Positions 34,702-43,650 of a stretch of DNA of 64,000 nucleotides are shown piece by piece. A program made the position numbers and the translations under genes. The notes beneath the pieces were generated by a model. The model saw only the letters and a list, made by a program, of their open reading frames with translations. It did no database searches and was not told where the DNA came from. Origin of the DNA: Paraburkholderia franconis. Its GTDB lineage: Bacteria; Pseudomonadota; Gammaproteobacteria; Burkholderiales; Burkholderiaceae. The stretch covers positions 186,001 to 250,000 of the forward strand of contig NZ_WHNP01000007.1 of NCBI RefSeq assembly GCF_009362735.1. The letters are read 5' to 3'. Numbering within the stretch: the stretch's first letter is position 1; every line of letters starts with the position of its first letter.

Positions 34702-35490
34702 ATGAACAATCCGAACAACCCGCAAACTTCCCCGCGCCGCCTTCACCCGCTCATTGCGGTGGCGGCGGGCGCCGTCATCATCGCAAGCCTCGCCGCCACG
34801 GCGGCCATAACGGGACTGTTCCCGAAGGCATCGAGCAACGGCGCGGTCAACGATCAGACGCAATCGGCTGCCGTCACGCAACAGCAACAACCTGTCGTCG
34901 ACACCGCGCAGCCGGCCCGTCTGCCCGCGCAGCCACAACCACAAGCGGTCGCTCAACAGCAGGCGGCTGAACAACAGGCCGCGGAACAACAGGCGGCGCA
35001 ACAACAGGCTGCACAGCAACAGGCCCAGCAGGCGCAACAGGCCGAGCAGGCCCCACACGCGCCGGCGCCGACGAGCCCGCAATACGCGCAACAGCCGCAA
35101 TACGCGCAGCAACCGCAGCAGCAATATGCGCCGCAACAACCAGCACAACCGGCCCACTGCTCGACTTGCGGCACAGTCGAGGCTATCTCGGTCGTGCGTC
35201 AGGAAGGGCACGGAACGGGCCTTGGCGCCGTCGGCGGAGCGGTGGCGGGCGGTGTTGTCGGCAACCAGTTCGGCAGCGGCGGCGGCCGTACCGCGATGAC
35301 GCTGCTCGGCGCGCTCGGCGGCGGACTCGCCGGCAATTCGGTCGAAAAACATCTGCGTAGCACGACCAGCTACTCGGTGCGCGTGCGGATGGAGAACGGC
35401 AAGACCCGCTACTTCACGTATCACGAGGCGCCGCCGTTCCAGCAAGGCCAGCGCGTGCGCGTGCAGAACGGCACGCTGGTCGCCGGCTAG
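34702..35490 (+). CDS. Glycine-zipper 2TM domain envelope protein with Gln/Ala-rich linker
   Basis: A predicted membrane-anchored envelope protein of 262 aa. An N-terminal membrane helix (LIAVAAGAVIIASLAATAAITGLF) is followed by about 110 residues of Gln/Ala/Pro-rich low complexity (repeats of EQQAA, QQA and YAQQPQ). A glycine-zipper domain comes next (GLGAVGGAVAGGVVGNQFG and LLGALGGGLAGNSVEKHL), like the rickettsial 17-kDa antigen and SlyB, then a basic C-terminal beta segment. A CSTCG motif precedes the zipper. There is no lipobox. GGAGG precedes the ATG. The function is unknown; relatives affect envelope integrity. Confidence 0.85.
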   Translation: MNNPNNPQTSPRRLHPLIAVAAGAVIIASLAATAAITGLFPKASSNGAVNDQTQSAAVTQQQQPVVDTAQPARLPAQPQPQAVAQQQAAEQQAAEQQAAQQQAAQQQAQQAQQAEQAPHAPAPTSPQYAQQPQYAQQPQQQYAPQQPAQPAHCSTCGTVEAISVVRQEGHGTGLGAVGGAVAGGVVGNQFGSGGGRTAMTLLGALGGGLAGNSVEKHLRSTTSYSVRVRMENGKTRYFTYHEAPPFQQGQRVRVQNGTLVAG

Positions 35491-35529
35491 GCGAGACGAT
35501 CCGGTGCGCCCATTCGCGCGCCGCATACG

Positions 35530-35564
35530 AAAAAAGGCGACTCACACGTGAGTCGCCTTTTCTT
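35530..35564. terminator. Bidirectional terminator between the glycine-zipper gene and iscX
   Basis: AAAGGCGACTCAC and GTGAGTCGCCTTT form a long stem with a very small loop, with A-rich sequence on one side and TTTTCTTTT on the other. It lies between convergent genes and marks the 3' end of the isc operon as well. Confidence 0.9.
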
Positions 35565-35603
35565 TTGCCGCGACTGAGACGGCAAGCAACGAACGGAACG
35601 CGT

Positions 35604-35801
35604 TCAGTAGTCCGCGTCTTCGATCCATGCCGCCTGAATCGCTTCAAGGATCTTTTCGCTCGATCGGTTCGGATCGTCGTCGAAGCCGTCCAGCTCCATC
35701 ACCCAGCGGTGAAGATCGGTGAAGCGCACCAGTTGCGGGTCGATTTCCGGATGCTTGTCCGTCAAGGCCATCGCGATGTCTTGCGTATCGGTCCACTTCA
35801 T
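35604..35801 (-). CDS. iscX: Fe-S cluster assembly protein IscX
   Basis: A small acidic protein of 65 aa that binds IscS and modulates cluster assembly, possibly as an iron-dependent regulator. The family pattern is clear: MKWTDTQDIAMALTDKHP, then VRFTDLHRWVMEL and the acidic end AWIEDADY. It is the last gene of the isc operon, 15 bp after fdx. Confidence 0.96.
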   Translation of the reverse strand: MKWTDTQDIAMALTDKHPEIDPQLVRFTDLHRWVMELDGFDDDPNRSSEKILEAIQAAWIEDADY

Positions 35802-35816
35802 GGCTGCATGCTCCTG

Positions 35817-36158
35817 TTAGTGATTTTCCTTCGCGTGGTTGATCGAATAACGCGGAATCTCGACAACGAGATCGTCGTCCTCGGGCATGATCGCCTGGCA
35901 CGACAACCGCGACTCGCGCTCGAGACCCCATGCCTTGTCGAGCAGATCGTCCTCGTCCTCTTCCGACGGTTCCAGCGCGTTGAAGCCCTCACGCACGATC
36001 ACATGACATGTCGTGCACGCGCAAGACTTCTCGCACGCATGCTCGATCTCGATGCCGTGGTCGAGCAGATTGTCGCAGACACTCTTGCCCGGCACGGCGT
36101 CGATGACCGCGCCGTCCGGACACAGTTCGACGTGAGGCAGCACAACGATTTGAGGCAT
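35817..36158 (-). CDS. fdx: ISC-type [2Fe-2S] ferredoxin
   Basis: An electron-transfer ferredoxin of 113 aa that serves cluster assembly. The ligands are in HACEKSCACTTCHVIV (Cx5Cx2C) and the distal cysteine in SRLSCQAIMPEDDDLV. I chose the ATG at 36158 (MPQIVVLPHVELCPDG), as homologues start there. A 187-bp gap separates it from hscA, with no clear promoter that I can see. Confidence 0.96.
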   Translation of the reverse strand: MPQIVVLPHVELCPDGAVIDAVPGKSVCDNLLDHGIEIEHACEKSCACTTCHVIVREGFNALEPSEEDEDDLLDKAWGLERESRLSCQAIMPEDDDLVVEIPRYSINHAKENH

Positions 36159-36345
36159 ACAAATTCCGTTTGGTCTGTGGGGCACGGACGCCGCCCTTCA
36201 GGCACCGTACCATTTTACTAATCGCGCGGCCGTTTTTGGCACGCGCTGCGTGATTCTGCGGCGATGCATGAATCGCGTTTTCACTGCCTCGCCGTCATTG
36301 CGCCAGGCGCGTTTTGATGCCCCGCCTTGCCGTCAAACGGCCGCG

Positions 36346-38217
36346 TCAGATCTCGTCGAGCTTGCGGCCCGCGAGTGCGCGGCGAATGCTCTTGTCCATC
36401 CGGCGCGCGGCGAATTCGTCGGTGCCCTCGGCGAGCGTCTTCGTTGCCGTTTCGATTGCGTCGACGTCATCGCCCGGCGCGACCTTGCGCAGCGCCTCAA
36501 CGAGCGCATCGAGCGTCGCGCGCTCGCCGGCGTCGAGCAGCTCGCCGTCGGCGGCAAGCGCCACTTCCGTCGCTTCGATCAGACGCTGCGCTTCGACTTG
36601 CGCCTCGCGCAACGCACGGGCACGCATGTCGACTTCGGCCGTCTGGAAGCTGTCTTCGAGCATGCGCGCAACGTCGTCGTCGGCAAGACCGTACGACGGC
36701 TTCACGACCACGGACGCCTCCACGCCCGAATGCTGTTCGCGCGCGAACACGGACAGCAGTCCGTCAGCATCCACCTGATAGGTGACGCGGATACGCGCCG
36801 CGCCCGCCGCCATCGGCGGAATGCCGCGCAATTCGAAGCGCGCGAGCGAACGGCAATCGGACACGAGCTCGCGCTCGCCCTGGACGACGTGAATCGCCAT
36901 CGCCGTCTGGCCGTCCTTGAAGGTCGTGAATTCCTGCGCGCGCGCGGTCGGAATCGTCGAGTTGCGCGGAATGATTTTCTCGGCGAGCCCGCCCATCGTT
37001 TCGACGCCCAGCGACAACGGAATCACGTCGAGCAGCAGCCAGTCATCTCCGTCCGCGCCACGGTTGCCCGCGAGCAGATCAGCCTGAATGGCGGCGCCGA
37101 GCGCGACCACCTGGTCGGGGTCGAGGTTGATCAGCGGCGGCTGGTCGAAGAAGTTTTCGACGGCACGGCGAATGACGGGCATGCGCGTCGCGCCGCCGAC
37201 CAGCACGACACCCTTGATGTCGGCGGGTGTCACTTTCGCGTCGCGCAGCGCCTTCTTCGTGGGCCCAAGCGTGCGTTGCACGAGCGCCTGCGTGATCGTT
37301 TCGAACGTCGCTTCGTCGACAGTGACGTCGATCTTCGCGCCGCTCGCGAGCGTGACCTGGACAGTCGTGCCCGGCGCCGACGACAGCGCCTCCTTTGCGT
37401 CGCGCACCGTGTCGAGCAACTGGCGCACGTCTTCGGGCGTCAGCGACTGCGCCGCGACGTTCGCTTTTTCCAGCACGTAGCGATACAGCGCGTGATCGAA
37501 GTCGTCGCCGCCGAGCGCCGAATCGCCGCCCGCCGCGAGCACTTCGAAGACACCCTTCGTCAGCTTCAGGATCGACAGATCGAACGTGCCGCCGCCGAGG
37601 TCGTACACCGCGTAAAGCCCTTCGGCGCCGTTATCCAGACCGTACGCGATCGCGGCCGCCGTTGGCTCGTTCAAGAGACGCAGCACGTTGATACCCGCGA
37701 GACGCGCGGCATCCTTGGTCGCCTGGCGCTGCGCTTCGTCGAAATAGGCGGGCACCGTAATAACAGCACCGACGAGTTCGTCGCCGAGCGTGTCTTCCGC
37801 GCGATAGCGCAGCGTCGCGAGAATTTCCGCCGACACTTCGACGGGACTCTTCACGCCGTCGACAGTGCGGATCTGCACCATACCCGGCGCGTCGACGAAA
37901 TCGTACGGCGCGTTTTCCGCATGCTCGACTTCGCTCTTGCCGCGACCCATGAAGCGCTTGACGGAGACGATCGTGTTGCGCGGATCGGTGACGGCTTCCG
38001 CTTTCGCCACGCGCCCGATGCGCCGGCCGCCCTTCTCCAGATACCGCACGACGGAGGGCAGCAGATAGTGTCCTTCGTCGTCGGGCAAAACGTCGGGCAC
38101 GCCGCTGCGCACCGCCGCGACGAGAGAGTTGGTGGTGCCGAGGTCGATGCCCACGGCGAGTTTCCGCTGATGCGGCGCGGGCGCCATGCCGGGTTCAGAA
38201 ATTTGCAGTAAAGCCAT
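36346..38217 (-). CDS. hscA: Fe-S assembly chaperone HscA
   Basis: A specialised Hsp70 of 623 aa that, with HscB, binds the LPPVK motif of IscU and promotes cluster transfer. The nucleotide-binding domain shows [28 protein letters not shown] and [17 protein letters not shown]. The substrate-binding domain starts after [14 protein letters not shown]. The C-terminal lid is present to the end. It is separated from hscB by 147 bp containing a short tandem repeat. Confidence 0.97.
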   Translation of the reverse strand: MALLQISEPGMAPAPHQRKLAVGIDLGTTNSLVAAVRSGVPDVLPDDEGHYLLPSVVRYLEKGGRRIGRVAKAEAVTDPRNTIVSVKRFMGRGKSEVEHAENAPYDFVDAPGMVQIRTVDGVKSPVEVSAEILATLRYRAEDTLGDELVGAVITVPAYFDEAQRQATKDAARLAGINVLRLLNEPTAAAIAYGLDNGAEGLYAVYDLGGGTFDLSILKLTKGVFEVLAAGGDSALGGDDFDHALYRYVLEKANVAAQSLTPEDVRQLLDTVRDAKEALSSAPGTTVQVTLASGAKIDVTVDEATFETITQALVQRTLGPTKKALRDAKVTPADIKGVVLVGGATRMPVIRRAVENFFDQPPLINLDPDQVVALGAAIQADLLAGNRGADGDDWLLLDVIPLSLGVETMGGLAEKIIPRNSTIPTARAQEFTTFKDGQTAMAIHVVQGERELVSDCRSLARFELRGIPPMAAGAARIRVTYQVDADGLLSVFAREQHSGVEASVVVKPSYGLADDDVARMLEDSFQTAEVDMRARALREAQVEAQRLIEATEVALAADGELLDAGERATLDALVEALRKVAPGDDVDAIETATKTLAEGTDEFAARRMDKSIRRALAGRKLDEI

Positions 38218-38230
38218 CTGGAATCTTCTT

Positions 38231-38260
38231 CGGGGTCCGTCGGGGTCCGTCGGGGTCCAT
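38231..38260. repeat. Three tandem copies of a 10-bp unit between hscB and hscA
   Basis: CGGGGTCCGT occurs twice and is followed by CGGGGTCCAT, just upstream of hscA on the minus strand. It is a short direct repeat that could vary by slippage. A role in spacing or expression of hscA is possible but not shown. Confidence 0.85.
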
Positions 38261-38364
38261 CGGAATCGATTAGGCCCCGGTCCTGATCATGTAGGTTCGC
38301 GTGTTGTTCGGGCGGCGTTAATCAGACGGCTGGATTCGCGCGCGGCGCAATTCTACGCGCCGCG

Positions 38365-38892
38365 CTAGCTGTCGAGCCGCTCGATCTGCGTGCCGATCTC
38401 CGACGCCACGCGCTCGATGAACATCAATTGCCGCACCGCTTCGCCTGCCGCCTGGTTCGAGCCGCTGTCGAGCAACGCGGCCAGTTTCGCGAAGCGCGCC
38501 TTCTCCTCGTCGCGCAGTTCCGCGAGCAGCGCGTCGAGCGCGTCGACATTCTTCGCGGCCGACGCGTCTTCGATGCTCTCGCGCCATTCCATCTGCTGCA
38601 TCAGGAATGCCGGCTCCATCGCCGTGTTGTTCTCCGCGCCGACGTCGACGCCGCGCAGCGACAGCAGATAGCGCGCGCGCCTGAGCGGATCGCGCAGCGT
38701 CTGATACGCCTCGTTCGTGCGCGTCGCCCATTGCATCGCGATGCGCTTCTGCGCGTCGCCCGCCGCGGCGAAACGGTCGGGATGCACCTGCGCCTGCACC
38801 GTGCGGTACGCGTGGTCGAGCGCGGAAGCATCGAGCGCGAACTGCTCGGGCAGATCGAAGAGTTTGAAGTGACTGTCGTTCAGCGAGGCCAT
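38365..38892 (-). CDS. hscB: Fe-S assembly co-chaperone HscB
   Basis: A J-domain protein of 175 aa that recruits IscU to HscA. The HPD motif is in [15 protein letters not shown], and the C-terminal three-helix bundle that binds IscU follows. It starts 115 bp after iscA, downstream of a hairpin terminator, so it may be expressed at a lower level than iscRSUA. Confidence 0.95.
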   Translation of the reverse strand: MASLNDSHFKLFDLPEQFALDASALDHAYRTVQAQVHPDRFAAAGDAQKRIAMQWATRTNEAYQTLRDPLRRARYLLSLRGVDVGAENNTAMEPAFLMQQMEWRESIEDASAAKNVDALDALLAELRDEEKARFAKLAALLDSGSNQAAGEAVRQLMFIERVASEIGTQIERLDS

Positions 38893-38964
38893 CAGATTGA
38901 TTTGTCCGTCGAAAGCGCGTGGCGAAGGTCAGGCAGGCATCTTGCGATGTTCGTGGCGAAATTG

Positions 38965-38990
38965 AAAAAAGGCGGCACAGGCCGCCTTTT
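38965..38990 (-). terminator. Intrinsic terminator inside the isc operon (after iscA)
   Basis: On the minus strand, AAAAGGCGGC and GCCGCCTTTT pair around a 4-nt loop and are followed by two more T. It lies between iscA and hscB and should reduce transcription of hscB-hscA-fdx-iscX relative to iscRSUA. Confidence 0.85.
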
Positions 38991-39007
38991 CCGCGTAATT
39001 CGCGCGC

Positions 39008-39331
39008 TTACACGCGGAACGATTCGCCGCAGCCGCATTCGTCCTTCACGTTCGGATTGTTGAACTTGAAGCCTTCATTCAGCCCTTCGCGCGCGAAGTC
39101 GAGCTCGGTGCCGTCGATATAGGCGAGGCTCTTCGGGTCGACCACGATCTTCACACCATTGCATTCGAACACCTGGTCTTCGGGTGCGAGCTCATCGACA
39201 TACTCGAGCTTGTATGCGAGGCCCGAGCAACCCGTCGTGCGCACACCGAGCCGCAGCCCGACGCCCTTGCCGCGCCGGATCAGATATTTCTGGACGTGTT
39301 GTGCTGCCTTTTCGGTCAACGTAATTGCCAT
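39008..39331 (-). CDS. iscA: A-type Fe-S carrier IscA
   Basis: An A-type carrier of 107 aa that delivers clusters to apo-proteins. The three ligand cysteines are present: [11 protein letters not shown] and the C-terminal [12 protein letters not shown] chose the ATG at 39331, giving [14 protein letters not shown], over one four codons upstream. The upstream neighbour is iscU. Confidence 0.97.
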   Translation of the reverse strand: MAITLTEKAAQHVQKYLIRRGKGVGLRLGVRTTGCSGLAYKLEYVDELAPEDQVFECNGVKIVVDPKSLAYIDGTELDFAREGLNEGFKFNNPNVKDECGCGESFRV

Positions 39332-39481
39332 AGCGTTTCTCAATGTGCGGCACGCCGTCGTTACTCACGACCCGTGTCGCAACCCTGCCTGCATCTCAAA
39401 TCGTTCCGGCGGGCGACGATTTCAAGTATCGCGGTCGCCACGCCGCGCCACTATCGCGCTCAAGCGACGCGCAATGCGTGC

Positions 39482-39901
39482 TTACGCCGACTGCTCGGCG
39501 CTCGCTGCTGCACCAGCCGTTTCGCCATGACGCTGCTTGTAGTCGGCAACCGCTGCCTTGATCGCGTCTTCCGCGAGAATCGAGCAGTGGATCTTCACGG
39601 GCGGCAGCGCCAGTTCTTCGGCAATCTGCGTGTTCTTGATCGTGAGCGCCTGATCGAGCGTCTTGCCCTTCACCCATTCCGTGACGAGCGAGCTCGACGC
39701 GATGGCCGAACCGCAGCCGTACGTCTTGAACTTCGCGTCCTCGATGACGCCGTCCGCGCCGACGCGGATCTGCAGCTTCATCACGTCGCCGCAAGCCGGT
39801 GCGCCGACCATGCCCGTACCGACGGTATCGTCGTCTTTCGCGAACGAGCCGACGTTGCGCGGGTTTTCGTAGTGGTCCAGAACCTTGTCGCTATATGCCA
39901 T
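39482..39901 (-). CDS. iscU: Fe-S cluster scaffold IscU
   Basis: The scaffold on which IscS-derived sulfur and iron form [2Fe-2S] clusters. The three conserved cysteines are in GAPACGDVM, TYGCGSAIASSS and VKIHCSILAED, and the HscA-recognition motif LPPVK is intact. At 139 aa it exceeds the E. coli protein (128 aa) by an Ala/Glu-rich tail (ETAGAAASAEQSA). It lies 57 bp after iscS. Confidence 0.97.
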   Translation of the reverse strand: MAYSDKVLDHYENPRNVGSFAKDDDTVGTGMVGAPACGDVMKLQIRVGADGVIEDAKFKTYGCGSAIASSSLVTEWVKGKTLDQALTIKNTQIAEELALPPVKIHCSILAEDAIKAAVADYKQRHGETAGAAASAEQSA

Positions 39902-39958
39902 GTTGTCACTCCTTGATTCGATTCAACCTGCGTTCGTGATCGACTGATTCGGGCGCGC

Positions 39959-41182
39959 TCAGTGCGCGGCCCACTGGATCGTCGACAGATCGATGCCGTC
40001 CTTGTGCATTTCCCACAGCGGCGACAGATCGCGCAGCTTCGCGATCTTGCTCTTCAGCAGGTTGATCACGTAATCGACGTCCTGCTCCGTCGTGAAACGG
40101 CCGACCGTGAAGCGGATCGAGCTGTGCGCCAGCTCGTCGTTGCGGCCGAGCGCGCGCAGCACATACGACGGCTCCAGCGAAGCCGACGTGCACGCCGAGC
40201 CCGACGACACCGCGACATCCTTCACCGCCATGATCAGCGACTCGCCTTCGACGAAGTTGAAGCTGATGTTCAGGTTGTGCGGCACACGCTGTTCCATGTC
40301 GCCGTTCACATACGTTTCTTCGATTTCTTGCAGCCCGCGCAGCAGCTTGTCGCGCAGCATGCGGATGCGTTCGTTTTCGGTCGCCATTTCTTCGCGCGCG
40401 ATACGGAACGCTTCGCCCATGCCGACGATCTGGTGCGTAGCCAGCGTGCCCGAGCGCATGCCGCGCTCGTGGCCGCCGCCATGCATCTGCGCTTCGATGC
40501 GCACGCGCGGCTTGCGGCGCACGTACAGCGCGCCGATGCCCTTCGGGCCATACGTCTTGTGCGCCGAGAACGACATCAGGTCGACCTTCAGCTTCTGCAG
40601 GTCGATTTCGACCTTGCCCGTTGCCTGCGCCGCGTCGACGTGGAAAATGATGCCCTTCTCGCGGCAGATCTCGCCGATCGTCCCGATGTCCTGGATAACG
40701 CCGATCTCGTTGTTCACGTGCATCACCGACACGAGAATCGTCTCCGGGCGCAGCGCTGCCTTGAACGCTTCCAGATCGACCAGGCCATCGTCCTTCACGT
40801 CCAGATACGTCACTTCGAAGCCTTCGCGCTCGAGCTCGCGGCACGTGTCGAGCACGGCCTTGTGCTCGGTCTTCACCGTGATCACGTGCTTGCCCTTCGT
40901 CTTGTAGAAGTGCGCCGCGCCCTTGATCGCGAGATTGTCGGATTCCGTCGCACCCGACGTCCAGATGATTTCGCGCGGGTCGGCATTGACGAGCGCCGCG
41001 ACGTTCTCGCGCGCTTCCTCGACGGCACGCTCCGCGTCCCAGCCGTACGCGTGGCTGCGCGACGCCGGATTGCCGAACTGCTCGCGCAGATACGGAATCA
41101 TCTTGTCCACCACGCGCGGATCGACAGGCGTCGTCGCGCTGTAGTCCATGTAAATGGGCAGGTGGGGAATGTCGTTATTCAT
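39959..41182 (-). CDS. iscS: Cysteine desulfurase IscS
   Basis: A PLP enzyme of 407 aa that removes sulfur from cysteine for Fe-S clusters and tRNA thiolation. The opening is [18 protein letters not shown]. The PLP lysine is in [15 protein letters not shown], and the mobile catalytic cysteine is in [18 protein letters not shown] chose the ATG at 41182 ([10 protein letters not shown]), six codons inside a longer reading frame. It is 69 bp after iscR. Confidence 0.97.
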   Translation of the reverse strand: MNNDIPHLPIYMDYSATTPVDPRVVDKMIPYLREQFGNPASRSHAYGWDAERAVEEARENVAALVNADPREIIWTSGATESDNLAIKGAAHFYKTKGKHVITVKTEHKAVLDTCRELEREGFEVTYLDVKDDGLVDLEAFKAALRPETILVSVMHVNNEIGVIQDIGTIGEICREKGIIFHVDAAQATGKVEIDLQKLKVDLMSFSAHKTYGPKGIGALYVRRKPRVRIEAQMHGGGHERGMRSGTLATHQIVGMGEAFRIAREEMATENERIRMLRDKLLRGLQEIEETYVNGDMEQRVPHNLNISFNFVEGESLIMAVKDVAVSSGSACTSASLEPSYVLRALGRNDELAHSSIRFTVGRFTTEQDVDYVINLLKSKIAKLRDLSPLWEMHKDGIDLSTIQWAAH

Positions 41183-41251
41183 CAATCGCTCCGGGGACAT
41201 CAGTGCATTTGGCTTTGCAGTTCTGGCGTGCGCGTCTGATTGCGCGCTCGG

Positions 41252-41776
41252 TCAGCCAGCCATATTGAAAACGGAATTCGGACCTTTCGGCACCACGCGC
41301 GGCTCCACGGCGGGCGCTTCGGTGCGGCGGTCGCGCAGCACGGTCGTCGCGCCTTCGCGCGAGCGCTGCTGGTCGACCAGGTCTTTCAGGGAAACGGAGT
41401 CGAGATACTCGACCATCTTCTGATTCAGCGTCGACCACAGTTCGTGCGTCATGCAATGGCCGTCGTGATGCTTCGTGCCCTCGCACGAGCCCTTGCCGCC
41501 GCATTGCGTGGCATCGAGAGGCTCGTCGACGGCGATGATGATGTCCGCCACCGTCACATCCTCGGCGCGACGCGCGAGGTTGTAGCCGCCGCCCGGCCCG
41601 CGCACGGATTCGACGATCTCGTGACGGCGCAGCTTGCCGAACAGCTGCTCGAGATAGGACAAGGAGATGTGTTGGCGCTGGCTGATACCCGCAAGCGTCA
41701 CCGGGCCCTGCTCCTGGCGCAGAGCCAGGTCGATCATCGCCGTGACGGCGAAACGGCCTTTCGTGGTGAGTCTCAT
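41252..41776 (-). CDS. iscR: Fe-S cluster-responsive regulator IscR
   Basis: An Rrf2-family repressor that senses Fe-S status. With a [2Fe-2S] cluster it represses the isc operon. The 174-aa protein has the winged-helix region MRLTTKGRFAVTAMIDLAL and VESVRGPGGGYNLAR. The cluster ligands are in ATQCGGKGSCEG and HDGHCMTHELW (three cysteines plus a nearby histidine). Two operator-like sites overlap its own promoter, so autoregulation is very likely. Confidence 0.97.
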   Translation of the reverse strand: MRLTTKGRFAVTAMIDLALRQEQGPVTLAGISQRQHISLSYLEQLFGKLRRHEIVESVRGPGGGYNLARRAEDVTVADIIIAVDEPLDATQCGGKGSCEGTKHHDGHCMTHELWSTLNQKMVEYLDSVSLKDLVDQQRSREGATTVLRDRRTEAPAVEPRVVPKGPNSVFNMAG

Positions 41777-41793
41777 ATCTGGTGGGAACCGCA

Positions 41794-41818
41794 ATTCTCG
41801 ACAAGTTTGGTCAAGTAT
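41794..41818 (-). promoter_or_regulatory. Second IscR-type operator, next to the iscR start
   Basis: The 25-bp minus-strand sequence begins ATACTTGACCAAA and ends GTCGAGAAT. It keeps the half-site pattern of the type I IscR consensus as I remember it (ATASYYGACTRDWWWAGTCRRSTAT) with several mismatches. It starts 2 bp after the stronger site and covers the -10 region. Confidence 0.65.
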
Positions 41819-41839
41819 AAATACATGACAGATTTAGTC
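41811..41839 (-). promoter_or_regulatory. Promoter of the isc operon
   Basis: On the minus strand TTGACT (-35) and TATACT (-10) are separated by 16 bp, about 35 bp before the iscR start. Both hexamers are inside or touching the two IscR-type sites, as in the E. coli iscR promoter. Confidence 0.8.
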
Positions 41840-41845
41840 AAGTAT
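41821..41845 (-). promoter_or_regulatory. IscR type I operator
   Basis: The minus-strand 25-mer begins ATACTTGACTAAA and ends GTCATGTAT, an almost perfect match to the type I consensus I recall from E. coli. It overlaps the -35 hexamer. Confidence 0.85.
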
Positions 41846-41886
41846 CCCCAATGTGATTTGGGTCATTCGCTTAACGAAAACTTTTG

Positions 41887-42417
41887 TTACAGGGTCAATT
41901 GGGGCCGAAGTGCCGCGATGAGACCACGGCAGGCGGCTTCGCATTGGTCCAGCACGATTTCGAAGCCCTCGCCGCCCCCGAAGTACGGGTCAACGACCTC
42001 GCGCATATCGAAACCTGGCGCAATTTTTTCCACTTCATCCGCGACCGACGCACCCGCATCGGCCGCAAATTCCATCAGCAGGCGAATCTTGTCGCGCTGC
42101 GCGGGCGGACAGATCTGTCTGAGCGCTGCGACGTTCTTATCGTCCATCGCCACGATCAGATCGAAGCGCTCGAAATCGGCGGCGGTGATCTGACGCCCGC
42201 GAAATGTCGACAAATCGTAACCGCGGCTTTTGGCCGCGCGCTGCGCGCGCTCGTCCGGTGCCTCGCCGATGTGCCAGTCGCCCGTGCCCGCCGAATCGAC
42301 GATCACGTGATCCGTCAGCTTCGCTTCGGCCAGCATGTGCCGCATGACGCCTTCCGCCGTCGGGGAACGGCAGATGTTCCCAAGGCACACGAAGCAGATG
42401 GCGACGGTATTCATCAA
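41887..42417 (-). CDS. Low molecular weight protein-tyrosine phosphatase
   Basis: A cytosolic phosphatase of about 176 aa. The P-loop CLGNICRSPTAEG carries the CX5R(S/T) signature, and the general acid is in the late DPYFGG motif (REVVDPYFGGGEGFE). Targets are unknown; relatives dephosphorylate tyrosine kinases of exopolysaccharide synthesis or act broadly. It lies upstream of iscR in the same direction, a pairing common in Burkholderia. The iscR promoter lies between them. Confidence 0.94.
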   Translation of the reverse strand: MMNTVAICFVCLGNICRSPTAEGVMRHMLAEAKLTDHVIVDSAGTGDWHIGEAPDERAQRAAKSRGYDLSTFRGRQITAADFERFDLIVAMDDKNVAALRQICPPAQRDKIRLLMEFAADAGASVADEVEKIAPGFDMREVVDPYFGGGEGFEIVLDQCEAACRGLIAALRPQLTL

Positions 42418-42517
42418 TGGCTGAGCGGCCCAGCCGCATATGTCATAAAAGGTGAAACAGTGCCGCGATTATACAAAGCCGTGCAAAATCACGCCGGCGC
42501 CGCGCCAGCCTTGCTGC

Positions 42518-42754
42518 TCAAAGCGGCTGGGCCGGCATGCGGGCGGCCGGGTGCGTCGTGGCGGCGGGCATCGACGCTTCGCCGCCGACGTATCCGTAAG
42601 ACACTGCGCGCGCCAGTTCCGCCGAGACACGGTCGGCAGCGAGCGGCGACTGCGACGATTGCGCACCGGCGTCGTTATACAGGTGCAGGTACGCAGCGGC
42701 CGCAAGCGGCACGATGATTGCCCAAGGCCAATACACCGATATTTTCTTTTTCAT
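42518..42754 (-). CDS. Small hypothetical membrane-anchored protein
   Basis: A predicted 78-aa protein of unknown function. It begins MKKKISVYWPWAIIVPLAAAAYLHLY, one basic-then-hydrophobic signal anchor, and then is polar (SSQSPLAADRVSAELARAVSYGYVGGE). A GAGA-type ribosome-binding site lies upstream. It is located before the phosphatase gene on the same strand. I support it by the start, the anchor and the codon pattern, but I recognise no family. Confidence 0.55.
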   Translation of the reverse strand: MKKKISVYWPWAIIVPLAAAAYLHLYNDAGAQSSQSPLAADRVSAELARAVSYGYVGGEASMPAATTHPAARMPAQPL

Positions 42755-43028
42755 GATGTCGTTCTCTCAAAGCGGGCCGAGTTGCACAGACGCACTTTGC
42801 CCAGTGGAAATGGTAGATGAAGGCGCAATCCGGAAAAACCCACCCCAAGACAACTCTGCGTTGCAGTCGGATGAACAGTCGGACCACTGACCAATTTGCA
42901 GTCGCCGTTAGCCCGCGCCTTTCGGGAGCCGAAAGAAATCCTTACAAAAGCACACACAGGTAATACTCAGCTGGCGCTACAAATAACGCATGGGCAATGT
43001 GCCTCTCGTTAGTCTGTCTAACACTCAA

Positions 43029-43523
43029 ATGAAACGTCTTATTCCTTCTCTCGCACCCATTGCCGTGACCGTCTGCGCGGCTGCAGCACTCGGTGGCTGT
43101 GCGGCCTATCCGTATGGTGGAGCGCCCGCCTATGGCTACAGCGACGGCTACTACGACCCTTACGGGGCGCCCGCCTACGGCTATGCGGAGCCGCCTGTGC
43201 AATCGAGCCTGTTCCTCGGCTTCGGCGGCGGCGGCTATTCGGGCCGCGACTACGACCACCGTCATTGGGGCGGCTGGGGCGACCGTGGCCATGATCACGA
43301 TCGCGGAAACGGGAACGATCACCGCGGACCGAACGGCGGCGTGCCGCACGGGCCGCCGCCGCAAGCGAACAACCCGCCGATGAACGCGGGTGGCGGCGGG
43401 CACGGCGCCCGGCCACCGGCTCAGCCAAATGGGGGGCAACCGCAAGGCGGCAATCGGGGCGGCGGCGGAGATCGCGGTGGCAGCCGCAACCCTTTGGGCG
43501 GCGGCCAGAGCAGCTGGCACTGA
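43029..43523 (+). CDS. Hypothetical lipoprotein rich in Gly, His, Tyr and Asp
   Basis: A predicted lipoprotein of 164 aa, function unknown. The signal peptide MKRLIPSLAPIAVTVCAAAAL ends in the lipobox LGGC. Tyr/Gly/Pro repeats follow (PAYGYSDGYYDPYGAPAYGYAE in parts). Then come a His/Asp/Gly-rich segment (YDHRHWGGWGDRGHDHDRG) that could bind metal and a Gly/Gln/Asn-rich tail. The ATG at 43029 has the signal peptide directly after it, which decides the start. It is convergent with lutB and ends at a strong terminator. Confidence 0.75.
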   Translation: MKRLIPSLAPIAVTVCAAAALGGCAAYPYGGAPAYGYSDGYYDPYGAPAYGYAEPPVQSSLFLGFGGGGYSGRDYDHRHWGGWGDRGHDHDRGNGNDHRGPNGGVPHGPPPQANNPPMNAGGGGHGARPPAQPNGGQPQGGNRGGGGDRGGSRNPLGGGQSSWH

Positions 43524-43567
43524 CGGGCGGCGCGTGCCGACAGGCTTCTATCCGAGGCCCAAGAACA

Positions 43568-43602
43568 AGAGGCTGCATCGCTCAGGCGATGCAGCCTCTT
43601 TC
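43568..43602 (+). terminator. Intrinsic terminator between the hypothetical lipoprotein gene and lutB
   Basis: AGAGGCTGCATCGC pairs with its complement around a short loop, followed by TTTCTGTT. It can serve the plus-strand lipoprotein gene and probably the convergent lutB. Confidence 0.9.
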
Positions 43603-43650
43603 TGTTAATGCCTTCGATGCTGGCGATGCCGTCGACGAGCGAGCAGCCCG

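Noticed and set aside
36250..38211. A 653-codon plus-strand open frame opposite hscA
   Set aside because: Same cause: antisense to a conserved Hsp70 gene, Arg-rich composition and no recognisable domain.
38231..38260. A CRISPR-like repeat
   Set aside because: The units are 10 bp and directly adjacent with no spacers, so this is a plain tandem repeat. I found no CRISPR array or cas gene in the window.
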